Shown: piece after piece, positions 31,876-40,076 of the stretch
Layout: each line of letters opens with the position of its first letter
Position numbering within the stretch: the stretch's first letter is position 1
DNA from: Candidatus Aminicenantota bacterium
GTDB lineage: Bacteria > Acidobacteriota > Aminicenantia > Aminicenantales > Aminicenantaceae
Assembly: GCA_014859315.1 (NCBI GenBank)
Contig: JACUUK010000003.1
Span: forward strand, 1 to 48,710
Length of the DNA: 48,710 nt
Reading direction: 5' to 3'
Translations under genes and position numbers: made by a program
Notes under the pieces: generated by a model
What the model saw: only the letters and a program-made list of their open reading frames with translations
Databases searched by the model: none
Told to the model about the DNA's origin: nothing

Positions 31876-32271
31876 ATTCTTAATTGTATATGTTGGCCCT
31901 GGGAATCGGGCTTTAATCTCCAGGCTTTCTGTTCCATTTTGAACAAGAATATTCAAGAAGCTAGCATAAGCAGGTGAACGACAGAGTCCTGTTACTGCGA
32001 TTGTGGATTATTACAGATGTATATTTATGAAGAAATCTATTTTGTGCTAATCTTAAGCGCTTTCTCAGGGCATGCCCAGGAACAAAAGAGCTTCGCGGAC
32101 CGAGCAAAGTCAGAAGAAATATAACTGAAAGAGTCACAATAAAAAAAATACGGAAACTGAATTTAAACTCAGAATTTATATTTTTTGTAAAAAGGGACAA
32201 CACTTGATTGGTTTCTTTGCTCTCAGGTTATGAAGGCGACGAAGTTTTATAACATGTTATAAGGTAAGACC
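31876..32271. other. Convergent spacer with palindromes and a possible decayed signal-peptide gene
   Basis: This 396-base gap between smpB and pdxA contains no intact recognised gene. It holds a short frame resembling a broken signal peptide (32017-32124) and two abutting palindromes near its end. No tmRNA (no GGTTCGA T-arm, no CCA end) and no tRNA is present. An 80-codon open frame on the minus strand has no supporting SD or homology and was not called. Confidence 0.45.
32017..32124 (+). pseudogene. Possible remnant of a secreted-protein gene start
   Basis: One plus frame reads VLILSAFSGHAQEQ, a plausible signal-peptide core and cleavage site. The neighbouring frame at 32028 supplies a typical MKKSIL start that runs into a stop two codons later. 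Joining the two needs one frameshift. The open part ends after 36 codons without a mature domain. This looks like the decayed 5' end of an exported protein gene, but chance is a real alternative. Confidence 0.25.
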
Positions 32272-32276
32272 TTACC
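32247..32276. promoter_or_regulatory. Two abutting palindromes at the 3' end of pdxA
   Basis: TTATAACATGTTATAA is a perfect 16-base palindrome. It is followed at once by GGTAAG-AC-CTTACC, which reaches into the pdxA stop. No T-run follows. They could be operators or a stem structure ending convergent transcripts. Confidence 0.4.
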
Positions 32277-33243
32277 CCATAAAATCCCAGGCAAGATGGA
32301 TTGCTTCAATCATGCTTTGTGGATTTGCAATTCCTTTTCCTGCAATATCGAAGGCGGTCCCATGGTCTGGTGATGTGCGGATAAAAGGAAGCCCTAATGT
32401 CACATTGACTCCCTGGTCGAAAACTTCAAGCTTGAATGGAATTAGCCCTTGATCGTGGTAGAGCGCGATAACTATTATATCTGGCTGGTTTAAGGCAATT
32501 CTGAATACAGTATCAGGAGGGAAGGGGCCGCTAATAGAGAGGCCTTTTTTTTGTGCTGTTTGGATAGCCGGAAGGATTTCGTTTGTTTCTTCTGAGCCAA
32601 GAAGTCCTTCTTCTCCTGCATGGGGGTTAAGGCCGGAGACAAAGAAACGATATTTTTTTTTACCAACTTTCTGGATGTTTTCATTCAAAGTCAAAAAGAA
32701 TTCTTCCAACGCCTTTCTTTTTATTATTTTTATGGCATTCATTAAAGATACATGATGCGAAAAAAGGACTACTTTAAGCTTTTTTGACCAGAAACTCATG
32801 ATGGCATTAGGGTAAGTTTGGTTGAGGTACTCTGTGTGCCCAGCCCATTTTATTCCAGCTAAGGACCAAGAAAGTTTGGATATGGGTGCAGTGACTATTG
32901 CATGAATGGTTCCCTTTTGAGCTTCTTTGACAGCTTTTTCAAAATAAAGGAAGGATGCTTGTCCATTTTCCTTATGAGGAGCTCCAACCGGTATTCCTTG
33001 TAAGGGAGCTGCTACATCATAGAAAGATATAGAGTGTGAAGGATATTTTTTTGCTTGGTGGAAGGGATGTATATCAAAATTTAAGCCCAATGTTTCACTT
33101 GTTTTATTGAACAATTGAAGAGAACCGAAAATAACATAATGAGCATTCGGGAGGGAAGAAAGTCGTGAAAGGGCTTTTAGAGTGATTTCGGGCCCAATTC
33201 CTCCTGGATCCCCAAGAGAAATCCCGATCTTGGGAGTTGTCAT
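32272..33243 (-). CDS. pdxA: 4-hydroxythreonine-4-phosphate dehydrogenase
   Basis: PdxA oxidises 4-phosphohydroxy-L-threonine in the DXP-dependent route to pyridoxal phosphate. Family segments are clear: GISLGDPGGIGPEI at the N-terminus, AGHTEYLNQ and GLNPHAGEEGLLG with metal-ligand histidines, ALYHDQGLIPFK with the third histidine, and TSPDHGTAFDIAGKG. The 323 residues are normal. Its ATG overlaps the Hfq-like gene stop by 4 bases, so the two are coupled. PdxA2-type relatives act on other 4-phosphohydroxy acids, but the lone copy here favours vitamin B6 synthesis. Confidence 0.94.
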   Translation of the reverse strand: MTTPKIGISLGDPGGIGPEITLKALSRLSSLPNAHYVIFGSLQLFNKTSETLGLNFDIHPFHQAKKYPSHSISFYDVAAPLQGIPVGAPHKENGQASFLYFEKAVKEAQKGTIHAIVTAPISKLSWSLAGIKWAGHTEYLNQTYPNAIMSFWSKKLKVVLFSHHVSLMNAIKIIKRKALEEFFLTLNENIQKVGKKKYRFFVSGLNPHAGEEGLLGSEETNEILPAIQTAQKKGLSISGPFPPDTVFRIALNQPDIIVIALYHDQGLIPFKLEVFDQGVNVTLGLPFIRTSPDHGTAFDIAGKGIANPQSMIEAIHLAWDFMG

Positions 33244-33596
33244 TTCTTCTTTTCTGATGTTGATTTTTTTTCTGATTGACCCTTTGTACTTTTCTTTATT
33301 TCCTTCTTGTCCTCGAGCTTGTAGATGTACTTGATGCTTCTCTTATAAACCAGGAGGTTTGGATTGTCAGCCCTATTTAGTTTGATGCAATTTCTGTCAT
33401 ACCATTCTATTTGTCCTTCGATTGTTTCTCCATCGTTGAAAACAATAATCATAGGAGTCTTTTTGTTCATTTGTTTGAGGTAATAATAATTTTCGGCAAA
33501 GGTATCGTAGGAAGGATGTATTTTTTTCCTTTGTGTTTCACGGGTCATTTTCTCTTTGATCTCAGAGAAGTTAGGACGGATAAGTTTCCTGTTCAT
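33240..33596 (-). CDS. Hfq-like Sm-fold RNA-binding protein with N-terminal extension
   Basis: Residues 47-75 (TPMIIVFNDGETIEGQIEW onward) fit the Hfq Sm1 strand pattern, and LLVYKRSIKYIYK (81-93) fits Sm2, with YKR replacing the usual YKH. Canonical Hfq starts almost directly at Sm1; here a basic extension of about 45 residues precedes it, and a lysine/serine-rich tail of about 25 residues follows. Total length is 118. SD AAGGAG lies 9 bases before the ATG. It heads a two-gene unit with pdxA. A role as an RNA chaperone is inferred from the fold pattern. Confidence 0.72.
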   Translation of the reverse strand: MNRKLIRPNFSEIKEKMTRETQRKKIHPSYDTFAENYYYLKQMNKKTPMIIVFNDGETIEGQIEWYDRNCIKLNRADNPNLLVYKRSIKYIYKLEDKKEIKKSTKGQSEKKSTSEKKK

Positions 33597-33631
33597 AACG
33601 TTGGTCTCCTTGTTTTTGCTTGAGAAAAACT

Positions 33632-33676
33632 ATTATAATTTAAAAATATATTAGCACTCTTTTCATGATTTTTCAA
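33632..33676 (-). promoter_or_regulatory. Possible promoter region for hfq-like/pdxA
   Basis: On the minus strand TTGAAA (33671-33676) is followed after 17 bases by TAATAT; a perfect TATAAT lies further down at 33632-33637 but lacks a good -35. One of these probably serves the hfq-like gene. Confidence 0.4.
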
Positions 33677-33771
33677 CAAATATACTGAATTTCTTTAATG
33701 GTCCTTTTGAAACCGGGTATATCGTCCAAGAATTTTGTGGATTGTTGCTATTTTTCGCAGGATTATATGAG

Positions 33772-35031
33772 TCAGATGACCATGCCTTCGAAATATTCAA
33801 AGGTCCTGTTAAGGGAAAGGTGCTTCAAGCCCACCCGGCCGATATCGTATGGAAGATTGATAGTCTCTATGTTATGGCCGGCATTAATCAGCTCGGCCAC
33901 AATGCGGGCTGAAAAAGGTGCGTGCATCAAGCCATGTCCGCTAAATCCTGCCGCATGGATGAGGTTGTGAATGTTAAGATCATAGCCAAATAGCGGGTTG
34001 TGGTCGGGAGTAGTGTCATAGAATCCAGTTGTAACCGCCACGAGTCTTCCCATGTCCTGAACAGCTGGCAAAAACTGGGTTATCTCTTTGCGCACGGCCG
34101 AACCATATTCATTGAAACCAAGCCCGAAGCCAGGTTCGATATCGTCTTGGTTATCGAGCGTGGGGGTAGCCGGTTTAGCGTGTTGCAGCCAGCCCATCAT
34201 AATCTGCTGGTTTTCAGGCCGGCAGTAAGCGCCATACGGTGTTACGATCATCGGGAGTGACGGAAAATCCGCCATTTTTAGCCCCCAGTCACTATCCTTC
34301 TTCAGGCCATCCAAAAAGTACAGATACCGGCGCTCTGCTGTAATAGGCAGGTCTATTCCTCCAAATAGCCGTGAAATCCCCGGTGCCCAGACGTTCGCTG
34401 TGTTTAGAAAAACGTCAGCCTCAATCCTTCGGCCCGAATTAAGGATGACGGCGATAGCCTTAGAACCGGAAATTTCAGCTTTAACAACCGGGTCGTTCTG
34501 AATGATTTCGACTCCGAGTTTTCTTGCTGCCTGTGAGCAGTCCTGATAGATGATGTTCGGGAATAGAAAGCCGTCTTTGGGACACCAGGTTCCACCGACA
34601 ATACCAATGGTGTCAATATAAGGGAAGTGTTCGCTTAATGCCGCTTCGTCAAGCCATTCCACTTCTTTGAGGCCTGCTTTCTGTTGCATGGTAACTTGCC
34701 GCTTTACTGCTTCGACGTCGGCCATGTAATTTTTCAAAAATAAATAGCCGTTCTGGCGAATTGGAGATTGGCTATTTTCTATAATATCTGTCCAGTGTTT
34801 GAAAAAATTGATGGAATATAGCATTCCCTGGACTGTGCACAATGTTTCGAACTGAGCTCGGATGCATGCTGCTGAACGTGAGCTTGCGCCACTTCCCAGA
34901 TGGCGTGCTTCAACCAGAATCACCTTTGCTCCCATTCTGGCCAATTCCCAGGCCGAAAGTACGCCAGTCACACCACCTCCGATGATGACTATGTTTTTGT
35001 AGGAAGCATTGGCGACAGGTGCTGTTGTCAT
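33772..35031 (-). CDS. FAD-dependent oxidoreductase, DAO/sarcosine oxidase beta-like
   Basis: The N-terminal dinucleotide fold is NIVIIGGGVTGVLSAWELARMG, ending in an acidic residue before ARHLGSGASSRS. The C-terminal FAD segment is GFYDTTPDHNPLFGY followed by LIHAAGFSGHGLMHAPFSA, the pattern of sarcosine oxidase beta, glycine oxidase and related amine oxidases. There is no signal peptide. The 419 residues fit. Two sampled 60-base lines of the gene are 53% and 55% G+C against 33-45% in sampled neighbours, suggesting transfer. It stands alone with its own promoter and SD GGAGGAG. Substrate unknown. Confidence 0.82.
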   Translation of the reverse strand: MTTAPVANASYKNIVIIGGGVTGVLSAWELARMGAKVILVEARHLGSGASSRSAACIRAQFETLCTVQGMLYSINFFKHWTDIIENSQSPIRQNGYLFLKNYMADVEAVKRQVTMQQKAGLKEVEWLDEAALSEHFPYIDTIGIVGGTWCPKDGFLFPNIIYQDCSQAARKLGVEIIQNDPVVKAEISGSKAIAVILNSGRRIEADVFLNTANVWAPGISRLFGGIDLPITAERRYLYFLDGLKKDSDWGLKMADFPSLPMIVTPYGAYCRPENQQIMMGWLQHAKPATPTLDNQDDIEPGFGLGFNEYGSAVRKEITQFLPAVQDMGRLVAVTTGFYDTTPDHNPLFGYDLNIHNLIHAAGFSGHGLMHAPFSARIVAELINAGHNIETINLPYDIGRVGLKHLSLNRTFEYFEGMVI

Positions 35032-35275
35032 CGTTTCTCCTCCATATAAGTGTTTAGTTTTAGTTAATAGAGTCTTTTTAAATTATTGAATGGATCATTG
35101 TTGCAGCTTAGCAATTTTAGAAAAACAAGAAATCCATGTCAATGAAAAATAAGAATAAACCATAAATTTTAAAGTTTTTCACAAGCTCAAACCAAGCTAT
35201 CTATGATAGATATTTTGTGATGTAAGATGTTTGAAAATTGACATCTTCGGTGCAATGTAATAATTAAAAGAAAGT
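35032..35275. other. Divergent spacer between FAD oxidoreductase and plsY
   Basis: It holds a good minus-strand promoter for the oxidoreductase gene. On the plus strand TTGACA occurs at 35238-35243, but no convincing -10 box follows at normal spacing. Nothing else was recognised. Confidence 0.4.
35114..35142 (-). promoter_or_regulatory. Predicted sigma-70 promoter for the FAD oxidoreductase gene
   Basis: On the minus strand a perfect TTGACA is followed after 17 bases by TAAAAT (five of six). The leader to the ATG would be about 75 bases. Confidence 0.55.
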
Positions 35276-35866
35276 ATGATGTGGTATATCATTGTTGGGT
35301 GCCTTTTTTCTTATTTTGTAGGGTCTATTCCTTTTTCATATATTATCGCTAGATTGGTTAAAGGAATTGATATTCGTGTGGTAGGTGAAGGGAATGTCGG
35401 AGCCAGAAATGTCTGGCATGTTATAGGCAAAAAATACGGCGCACTTGCCGGAGCACTTGATGTTGGCAAAGGATTGGCGGCCTATTTTATTGGTTCTTTT
35501 CTGGGCTTAGGACCTGTCTGGATCTGGCTTTGCGGTGTCTGCGTTGTTTTAGGGCACGGCTTTCCCCTTTTTCTTAAAGGCCGTGGAGGCAAAGGAGCTG
35601 CTTGTGCCATGGGTTTCTGTATGGGAATGCAGCCTCTTGTCATAATTATAAGCAGCATAATCATTGGCCTCGTCTATCTCCCAACTCGGAACTTTCACCT
35701 GGCATTAGGAACTGGCATGGGAAGCATTCCTCTTCTCTGGCGGTTTCTAATGAATAAATCATGGGAAGAGTTTGTGATTGTAACTTCTTTTCTGCTTCTA
35801 TTAGGCTTGAAAAGATTGATAGATGAGCCGTATATGAGGAAAATAAAGCAAATATCAGGGTGGTAG
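35276..35866 (+). CDS. plsY: Glycerol-3-phosphate acyltransferase PlsY-type
   Basis: PlsY uses acyl-phosphate to make lysophosphatidic acid, the first step in phospholipid synthesis. The 196-residue protein is almost wholly hydrophobic. The three conserved loops are visible: VGSIPFSYIIARLVKGIDIR, GNVGARNVWHVIG and GHGFPLFLKGRGGKGAA. Two adjacent ATG codons are possible starts; the first is listed. The downstream glycosyltransferase gene is 6 bases away, so both act on membrane lipid substrates in one unit, although the second may be unrelated. Confidence 0.88.
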   Translation: MMWYIIVGCLFSYFVGSIPFSYIIARLVKGIDIRVVGEGNVGARNVWHVIGKKYGALAGALDVGKGLAAYFIGSFLGLGPVWIWLCGVCVVLGHGFPLFLKGRGGKGAACAMGFCMGMQPLVIIISSIIIGLVYLPTRNFHLALGTGMGSIPLLWRFLMNKSWEEFVIVTSFLLLLGLKRLIDEPYMRKIKQISGW

Positions 35867-35872
35867 GAAACA

Positions 35873-37009
35873 GTGGAATTCCTGCAAGTTTTAATTACTT
35901 TTTTGCTTGTTCTTCTTTTTATGAACATGCTCCTCAACCTGAGAATGCTTGATGACCAAGAGACGGTTGAGAATAAGACTGAGAATAAGACTGATTTGCC
36001 GCTTATATCGGTTCTACTCCCAGTGAGAAACGAAGAGAAAAACATTCATAATTGTATTCTGTCTCTTCTCGAGCAAAATTATCCTTATCTGGAAATCATT
36101 ATTCTCGATGATGATTCCACTGATAACACATTCCAAATTGCTAAGCAGCTTGCCCAGAAATCAAAAAAACTGAAAGTTGTAAAAGGAAAAGACCTTCCAA
36201 AGGATTGGAATGGAAAAAACTGGGCCTGCCACCAGCTTTCCCAATTAGCCAGAGGTGAATGGTTCCTTTTCACAGATGCTGACACGGTCCATAAAGAAAG
36301 CTCGATTTCTAAAGCTTTTTCCGTTGCCCAGAAAAATGATTCTGTATTCCTTACTTTTCTTCCTGGATTAACGATGAAAACCTGGTCTGAAAAACTTCTA
36401 CTTCCGATTATGCATTTTGCTTTTACTGTTCTTATCCCTTTCAATCTTATAAATTACTCAGGGCACTCGCGAGTTCCTGTTGGGATTGGACCATTTATGT
36501 TCATCAAGAAAAAATCTTTTTTAACTTGTGGAGGTTATAAAGCCATAAAGAATGAAATTGTTGATGATATGGCTTTGGCTAAAGCTGTCCATAAAAACAA
36601 TGGGAAAATTACTGTCATCAATGGGTCACCATTTATGAATGTCAGGTTTTATACAAAGTTACAAGAAATATGGAAAGGATTTTCAAAAAATTCATATCCA
36701 GCCATTAGCTCTTCCCCTCATTTTCTTATTTTTGTCATTATCTTCTGCTATTTTCTGTTTGTCTATCCCTATATTTCTCTTTGGGGCGCATTTGAATCCA
36801 ATGAAGGCCTGACTCATCCTTTGCTCCAAGTTTGCATTATATCCTTCATGAAAATATTTCTGGCCTTGAAATTCGAGACAAGTTTGTTCTATGGACTTCT
36901 CCACCCTTTTTCTGTAATATTATGGCTTTTGATACTTCTGAATTCCTTCCGCCTCTCAGTTTTCAAGAAAAAATTTGAATGGAAGGAAAGACTGTATCCC
37001 ATCGAATAA
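35873..37009 (+). CDS. Membrane glycosyltransferase family 2 (CrtQ/HpnB-like)
   Basis: An N-terminal membrane segment (about 5-25) is followed by a GT-A domain: PLISVLLPVRNEEKNIHNCI, LDDDSTDNT and the DxD motif in FLFTDADTVH. The segment DLPKDWNGKNWACHQL is typical of the carotenoid/hopanoid-linked GT2 group. Three or four hydrophobic segments end the 378-residue protein. The start codon is GTG. An exact 12-base tandem duplication at 35969-35992 repeats the residues NKTE in the linker before the catalytic domain. It follows plsY closely, which favours a lipid acceptor. The exact sugar and acceptor cannot be read. Confidence 0.8.
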   Translation: MEFLQVLITFLLVLLFMNMLLNLRMLDDQETVENKTENKTDLPLISVLLPVRNEEKNIHNCILSLLEQNYPYLEIIILDDDSTDNTFQIAKQLAQKSKKLKVVKGKDLPKDWNGKNWACHQLSQLARGEWFLFTDADTVHKESSISKAFSVAQKNDSVFLTFLPGLTMKTWSEKLLLPIMHFAFTVLIPFNLINYSGHSRVPVGIGPFMFIKKKSFLTCGGYKAIKNEIVDDMALAKAVHKNNGKITVINGSPFMNVRFYTKLQEIWKGFSKNSYPAISSSPHFLIFVIIFCYFLFVYPYISLWGAFESNEGLTHPLLQVCIISFMKIFLALKFETSLFYGLLHPFSVILWLLILLNSFRLSVFKKKFEWKERLYPIE

Positions 37010-37110
37010 CCAATGACACCAAATAATCGCTGGAAGCTGTCAATATTTTAATGCCTGGTTCGAGCAAAAAGTATTTGTTAATGGAAATGAGATTGTATAT
37101 ATCCCCAGAA

Positions 37111-37773
37111 TTATTGAGCTAAAAAAGGTTTTAAAGCGCGCAGCCAATTTAAAGCAAGCTCCCTGTAGCCTTCTCTTGAAGGATGAACTGCGGGCAGCAG
37201 TTTGGGAGAATCAGCAAAAATTGTATGGTTATCCACGAGAGGAATGTTTTCTTCCATGCAGATCTTTTTTATTAATGGGTTGATTTCTTCAGTAACACGG
37301 GATGCAGAATTCTTGTTAAAAGGGAAACTTACGTTATCAGGAATAGGAGGAATTGTTGCAAGGAGAATTTGGCTCTCTTTTCCAGATCGTGCCGTAAGTG
37401 TCCTTAAAATAGAAATAATATTTTTCATGTTCATGTAGAATTGAAGAGATTCTGTTTTATCGTGGTCTATGCGGACATCGTTTGTTCCAAGCTGAAGAAG
37501 AATAAAATCAGGGTGTTCGTTGGATAATGTTTCTTTATTTTTGTTTAAAAAATTAAGATACTCCCCCGAGGTATTTCCGCTTATGCCATAATTAAGAACT
37601 CTTGCTTTTATCCCTTCACGTTTTAACGTCTTTTGAAGATAGCTTGGATAAATAGATTCAGTGATGCTGTCTCCTGCGCAGAGGATAATTAATCCATTTG
37701 AAGAGGGTTTGCAGGAAAATAGTAAAGGGACAAGAAGAAGTGCAAAAAGGTAGGTGCTTTTTAGAGAATTCAT
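37111..37773 (-). CDS. SGNH/GDSL hydrolase lipoprotein with atypical catalytic block
   Basis: A lipoprotein signal ends in LLFSC (Cys21), so the protein is membrane-anchored. The SGNH blocks are GDSI (Ser36), NYGISGNTS (Gly), LGTND (Asn98) and HPSREGY (His197). The aspartate normally three residues before the histidine is proline here (LPAVHP), so the triad may be a dyad or use another acid such as Asp188. The 220 residues fit esterases of this fold. A minus-strand TATAAT ends only 5 bases before the ATG and there is no SD, so the leader must be very short. Substrate unknown. Confidence 0.83.
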   Translation of the reverse strand: MNSLKSTYLFALLLVPLLFSCKPSSNGLIILCAGDSITESIYPSYLQKTLKREGIKARVLNYGISGNTSGEYLNFLNKNKETLSNEHPDFILLQLGTNDVRIDHDKTESLQFYMNMKNIISILRTLTARSGKESQILLATIPPIPDNVSFPFNKNSASRVTEEINPLIKKICMEENIPLVDNHTIFADSPKLLPAVHPSREGYRELALNWLRALKPFLAQ

Positions 37774-37847
37774 ATTAGATTATATATTTTATCTAAGAGG
37801 AAAAATAAAGCAAATATGATTGATTTGAAGTTATATTGAAGTTGTTT

Positions 37848-39953
37848 TTAAATCCGCCACCAGTAAGAAAATTTTATGAAATAGTACCTGCCTTCTCCTC
37901 GGAATATGCCTGAATCATCTTTTTCCTGGTTGTCATCGACTCCCAGATAAAATACAGTTCCAGGCCTAAGTTCATAACTTAGGAGAATACTGTTGTAGAG
38001 TTTTTTATAATAGTCATTGTAATCAGTAATCAAGCGCAGGGATAATGTTCGTGAAATTTGGTAGCTTATGCGCTGACTGATAATATTGATGGAATAAACT
38101 CTTTCTCCGCCCTTGCTTTCGCTGAATTCGTTGTTGTTGAAGTTATAAAACAGGCGAAAATTCGTGAGTGGTTTGATTGTCAATCGGAATCCTACGGAGG
38201 TTTTGTATCCCAGGTATGGATTTTCATCATAGTAAATTCCGTCTCCAAAAGAAAGAGAGAGATTTGCACTTAACCAGGAAAATGGCTCTGAACCGAAATG
38301 CATGCGGAATGAATTTTTGTGAAAATTTATCCCATTATACCTTTCCATTTCGGAACTAAATCCCCATCCGAGGTAGGATTGTCGCCAGCCGCTTATAAAA
38401 CAAGAAAGCTCATATTCTTCATCGGTTAAGGTATTATTAAAGTCATAGATTCTTTTGTATTCCAAAGAAGGCCGGACAGAAATCACCCATTGATTTTGAG
38501 GAAGGAATGTATATCCGATGCGAGTATTGAATGATTGGATATCTTTGCGGCGAAAAAAGCCAGTAGATGCCTCAAATTCTTCGGGAATTCTTGTGTAATC
38601 GGCAGAAAATGAGATATGCCGGGATGCATGGCTGAAGTTTAACTTTGCTGCAGGAGCTAAGCTGGTTTTTTTATCTCCGAGTTTAGTTTGAGAGCCTATG
38701 ATTTGGAATGTGAACCTGTTGTAGCTTTTGATTTTGAAATGTCCGTCTATCCCTGCGACTCTGTTATAGTCTTGCTGAGTCCCGTTCAAGGAATTTCCCA
38801 TTTCTTTATCTGTGAAAATCAGGCCTATATGAGACTCTGGATAGAGGTCTTGTTTTAATCGAAAAATATTAATGAATGCCCTTCTTCCGGAAAAATCTTC
38901 GGAAGAATCCTCGGAGAAGTCCTCTGATGATAACTCAATTTCTGTGGAGTTTTCATCATAAGCACTTAAGAAGCCAACAGTCGTTTTTCCAACCTTTCCG
39001 GACAGTTTAATCCCCAATTGAGGGTCGACAATTTTTCGCGTATACACCAACTCCATTGGAGTATCGAAAAAATCTTTTCCTTCCAAAAAGAAAGGCCTTT
39101 TTTCTGGATAGCGTAGAGCATATCTTTGGTTTACGTCGATTTGTGGCATGTCGGCTTCAATCTGACTGAAATCCGGATTAAACGTGATGTCTGCACTTAG
39201 ATTTGAAGTGATGCCATATTTGAGGTTTAAGGCTGGTTCTGGATTAAATTTTTCTTGAGGCTCTTTTCGCCCTGTTATGACAGGCATAATCTCAAAATTT
39301 TTGCCTTTTTCTATGATGCCGTCTACTTGTAATATTCCAGTTTGAATCAGAAAGCCGTTTACATCTCGAGAACGGGGATACCAATAGATCTCTTCGTTTT
39401 TCCGCCGGATTTTTCTTTGAATCTGGAATCCCCAAGTTTGAGGACGACTGTTAGGGAATCTAAGGCTTTTAAATGGGATTGCAAGCTCTATTGTGTATCC
39501 ATTCTCATCAATATGACCACCGGACAGGAAAAATGTGTCCCAGTTCTTATCAACTCGTTCAAACCCACCGCCCCTGTGTTGCCTTTGACTCTCTGAGTAA
39601 ATCCCGTCGCTTTGGACCCCATGTGGGTTCACCTGGAAGACAAAAGCTCTTTTTTTGTCGTTGAAAGTATCGATGTAAATTGTCACTTCATCGTCACCAT
39701 ATACTTTATCCCGTTGAGAAAGAGATGCGCGGATTGCATTTGGGCTTGAATCAAAGCATTGGACTGCAATGTATAGATTTTTTTTATCGAACCCCACATA
39801 AGCCACAGTCTTTTCGGAGGGAAGAACTCCCTCTTGAGGTTCGTACTGCGTGAAGCTTTCAAGAACAGCCCCTTCTAACCAAATCGGATTTTCCAATTTG
39901 CCATCAATTTTCGGCGAAGTTGAGAATTCTGGAACTTTTATATGATATTCCAA
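37848..39953 (-). CDS. DUF5916-type protein: CBM9-like domain plus outer-membrane barrel
   Basis: The N-terminal 170 residues resemble the carbohydrate-binding family 9-like beta-sandwich (PKIDGKLENPIWLEGA, KKNLYIAVQCFDSSP, DDEVTIYIDTFNDKKRAFVF). The rest alternates as beta-strands (about 230-701) ending in aromatic YYFIKFSYWWRI, as for an outer-membrane barrel; this pairing is the DUF5916 family. The listed start is a TTG with no signal peptide. In the same frame just upstream lies a signal peptide interrupted by TAA (see 39954-40034). It is the last gene of the sigma/MacAB/TolC unit. Function unknown. Confidence 0.78.
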   Translation of the reverse strand: MEYHIKVPEFSTSPKIDGKLENPIWLEGAVLESFTQYEPQEGVLPSEKTVAYVGFDKKNLYIAVQCFDSSPNAIRASLSQRDKVYGDDEVTIYIDTFNDKKRAFVFQVNPHGVQSDGIYSESQRQHRGGGFERVDKNWDTFFLSGGHIDENGYTIELAIPFKSLRFPNSRPQTWGFQIQRKIRRKNEEIYWYPRSRDVNGFLIQTGILQVDGIIEKGKNFEIMPVITGRKEPQEKFNPEPALNLKYGITSNLSADITFNPDFSQIEADMPQIDVNQRYALRYPEKRPFFLEGKDFFDTPMELVYTRKIVDPQLGIKLSGKVGKTTVGFLSAYDENSTEIELSSEDFSEDSSEDFSGRRAFINIFRLKQDLYPESHIGLIFTDKEMGNSLNGTQQDYNRVAGIDGHFKIKSYNRFTFQIIGSQTKLGDKKTSLAPAAKLNFSHASRHISFSADYTRIPEEFEASTGFFRRKDIQSFNTRIGYTFLPQNQWVISVRPSLEYKRIYDFNNTLTDEEYELSCFISGWRQSYLGWGFSSEMERYNGINFHKNSFRMHFGSEPFSWLSANLSLSFGDGIYYDENPYLGYKTSVGFRLTIKPLTNFRLFYNFNNNEFSESKGGERVYSINIISQRISYQISRTLSLRLITDYNDYYKKLYNSILLSYELRPGTVFYLGVDDNQEKDDSGIFRGEGRYYFIKFSYWWRI

Positions 39954-40034
39954 ATTATTTTTTTCTTTGGAAAATGATGGGATAACAAGAATAAGTAAAA
40001 AAAGATAGATTTATAGCTTTTTTATGCGTTTCAT
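39954..40034 (-). pseudogene. Signal-peptide start of the DUF5916 gene broken by an in-frame TAA
   Basis: An ATG at 40032-40034 begins MKRIKKL, then a TAA at 40011-40013, then IYLFLLILVIPSFSKEKNN in the same frame straight into the DUF5916 protein. Without the stop this is a textbook signal peptide: basic n-region, hydrophobic core, cleavage after SFS. A single base change (for example TAT to TAA) explains it. Sequencing error is possible. No ATG, GTG or TTG lies between the stop and the TTG at 39953. Confidence 0.7.
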
Positions 40035-40076
40035 TTGTAAAACCTGCTTTGTTCTTTGTTGTCTCTCTATGAAGGA

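Noticed and set aside
31905-31930. Hairpin just after smpB as terminator
   Set aside because: The GCCC/GGGC stem is only four pairs and is not followed by a T-run.
31961-32203. Open frame of 80 codons on the minus strand in the smpB/pdxA spacer
   Set aside because: No SD, no recognised family and an odd composition; it overlaps what looks like decayed sequence.
31876-32271. tmRNA gene next to smpB
   Set aside because: No GGTTCGA T-arm, no CCA end and no acceptor-stem pairing is visible in the spacer.
33651-33659. CIRCE heat-shock operator before the hfq-like gene
   Set aside because: TTAGCACTC is present, but the GAGTGCTAA partner nine bases later is absent, so it is only a half-site.
37057-37065. 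T-loop-like GGTTCGAGC suggesting a tRNA
   Set aside because: No matching D-arm, anticodon arm or acceptor stem around it.
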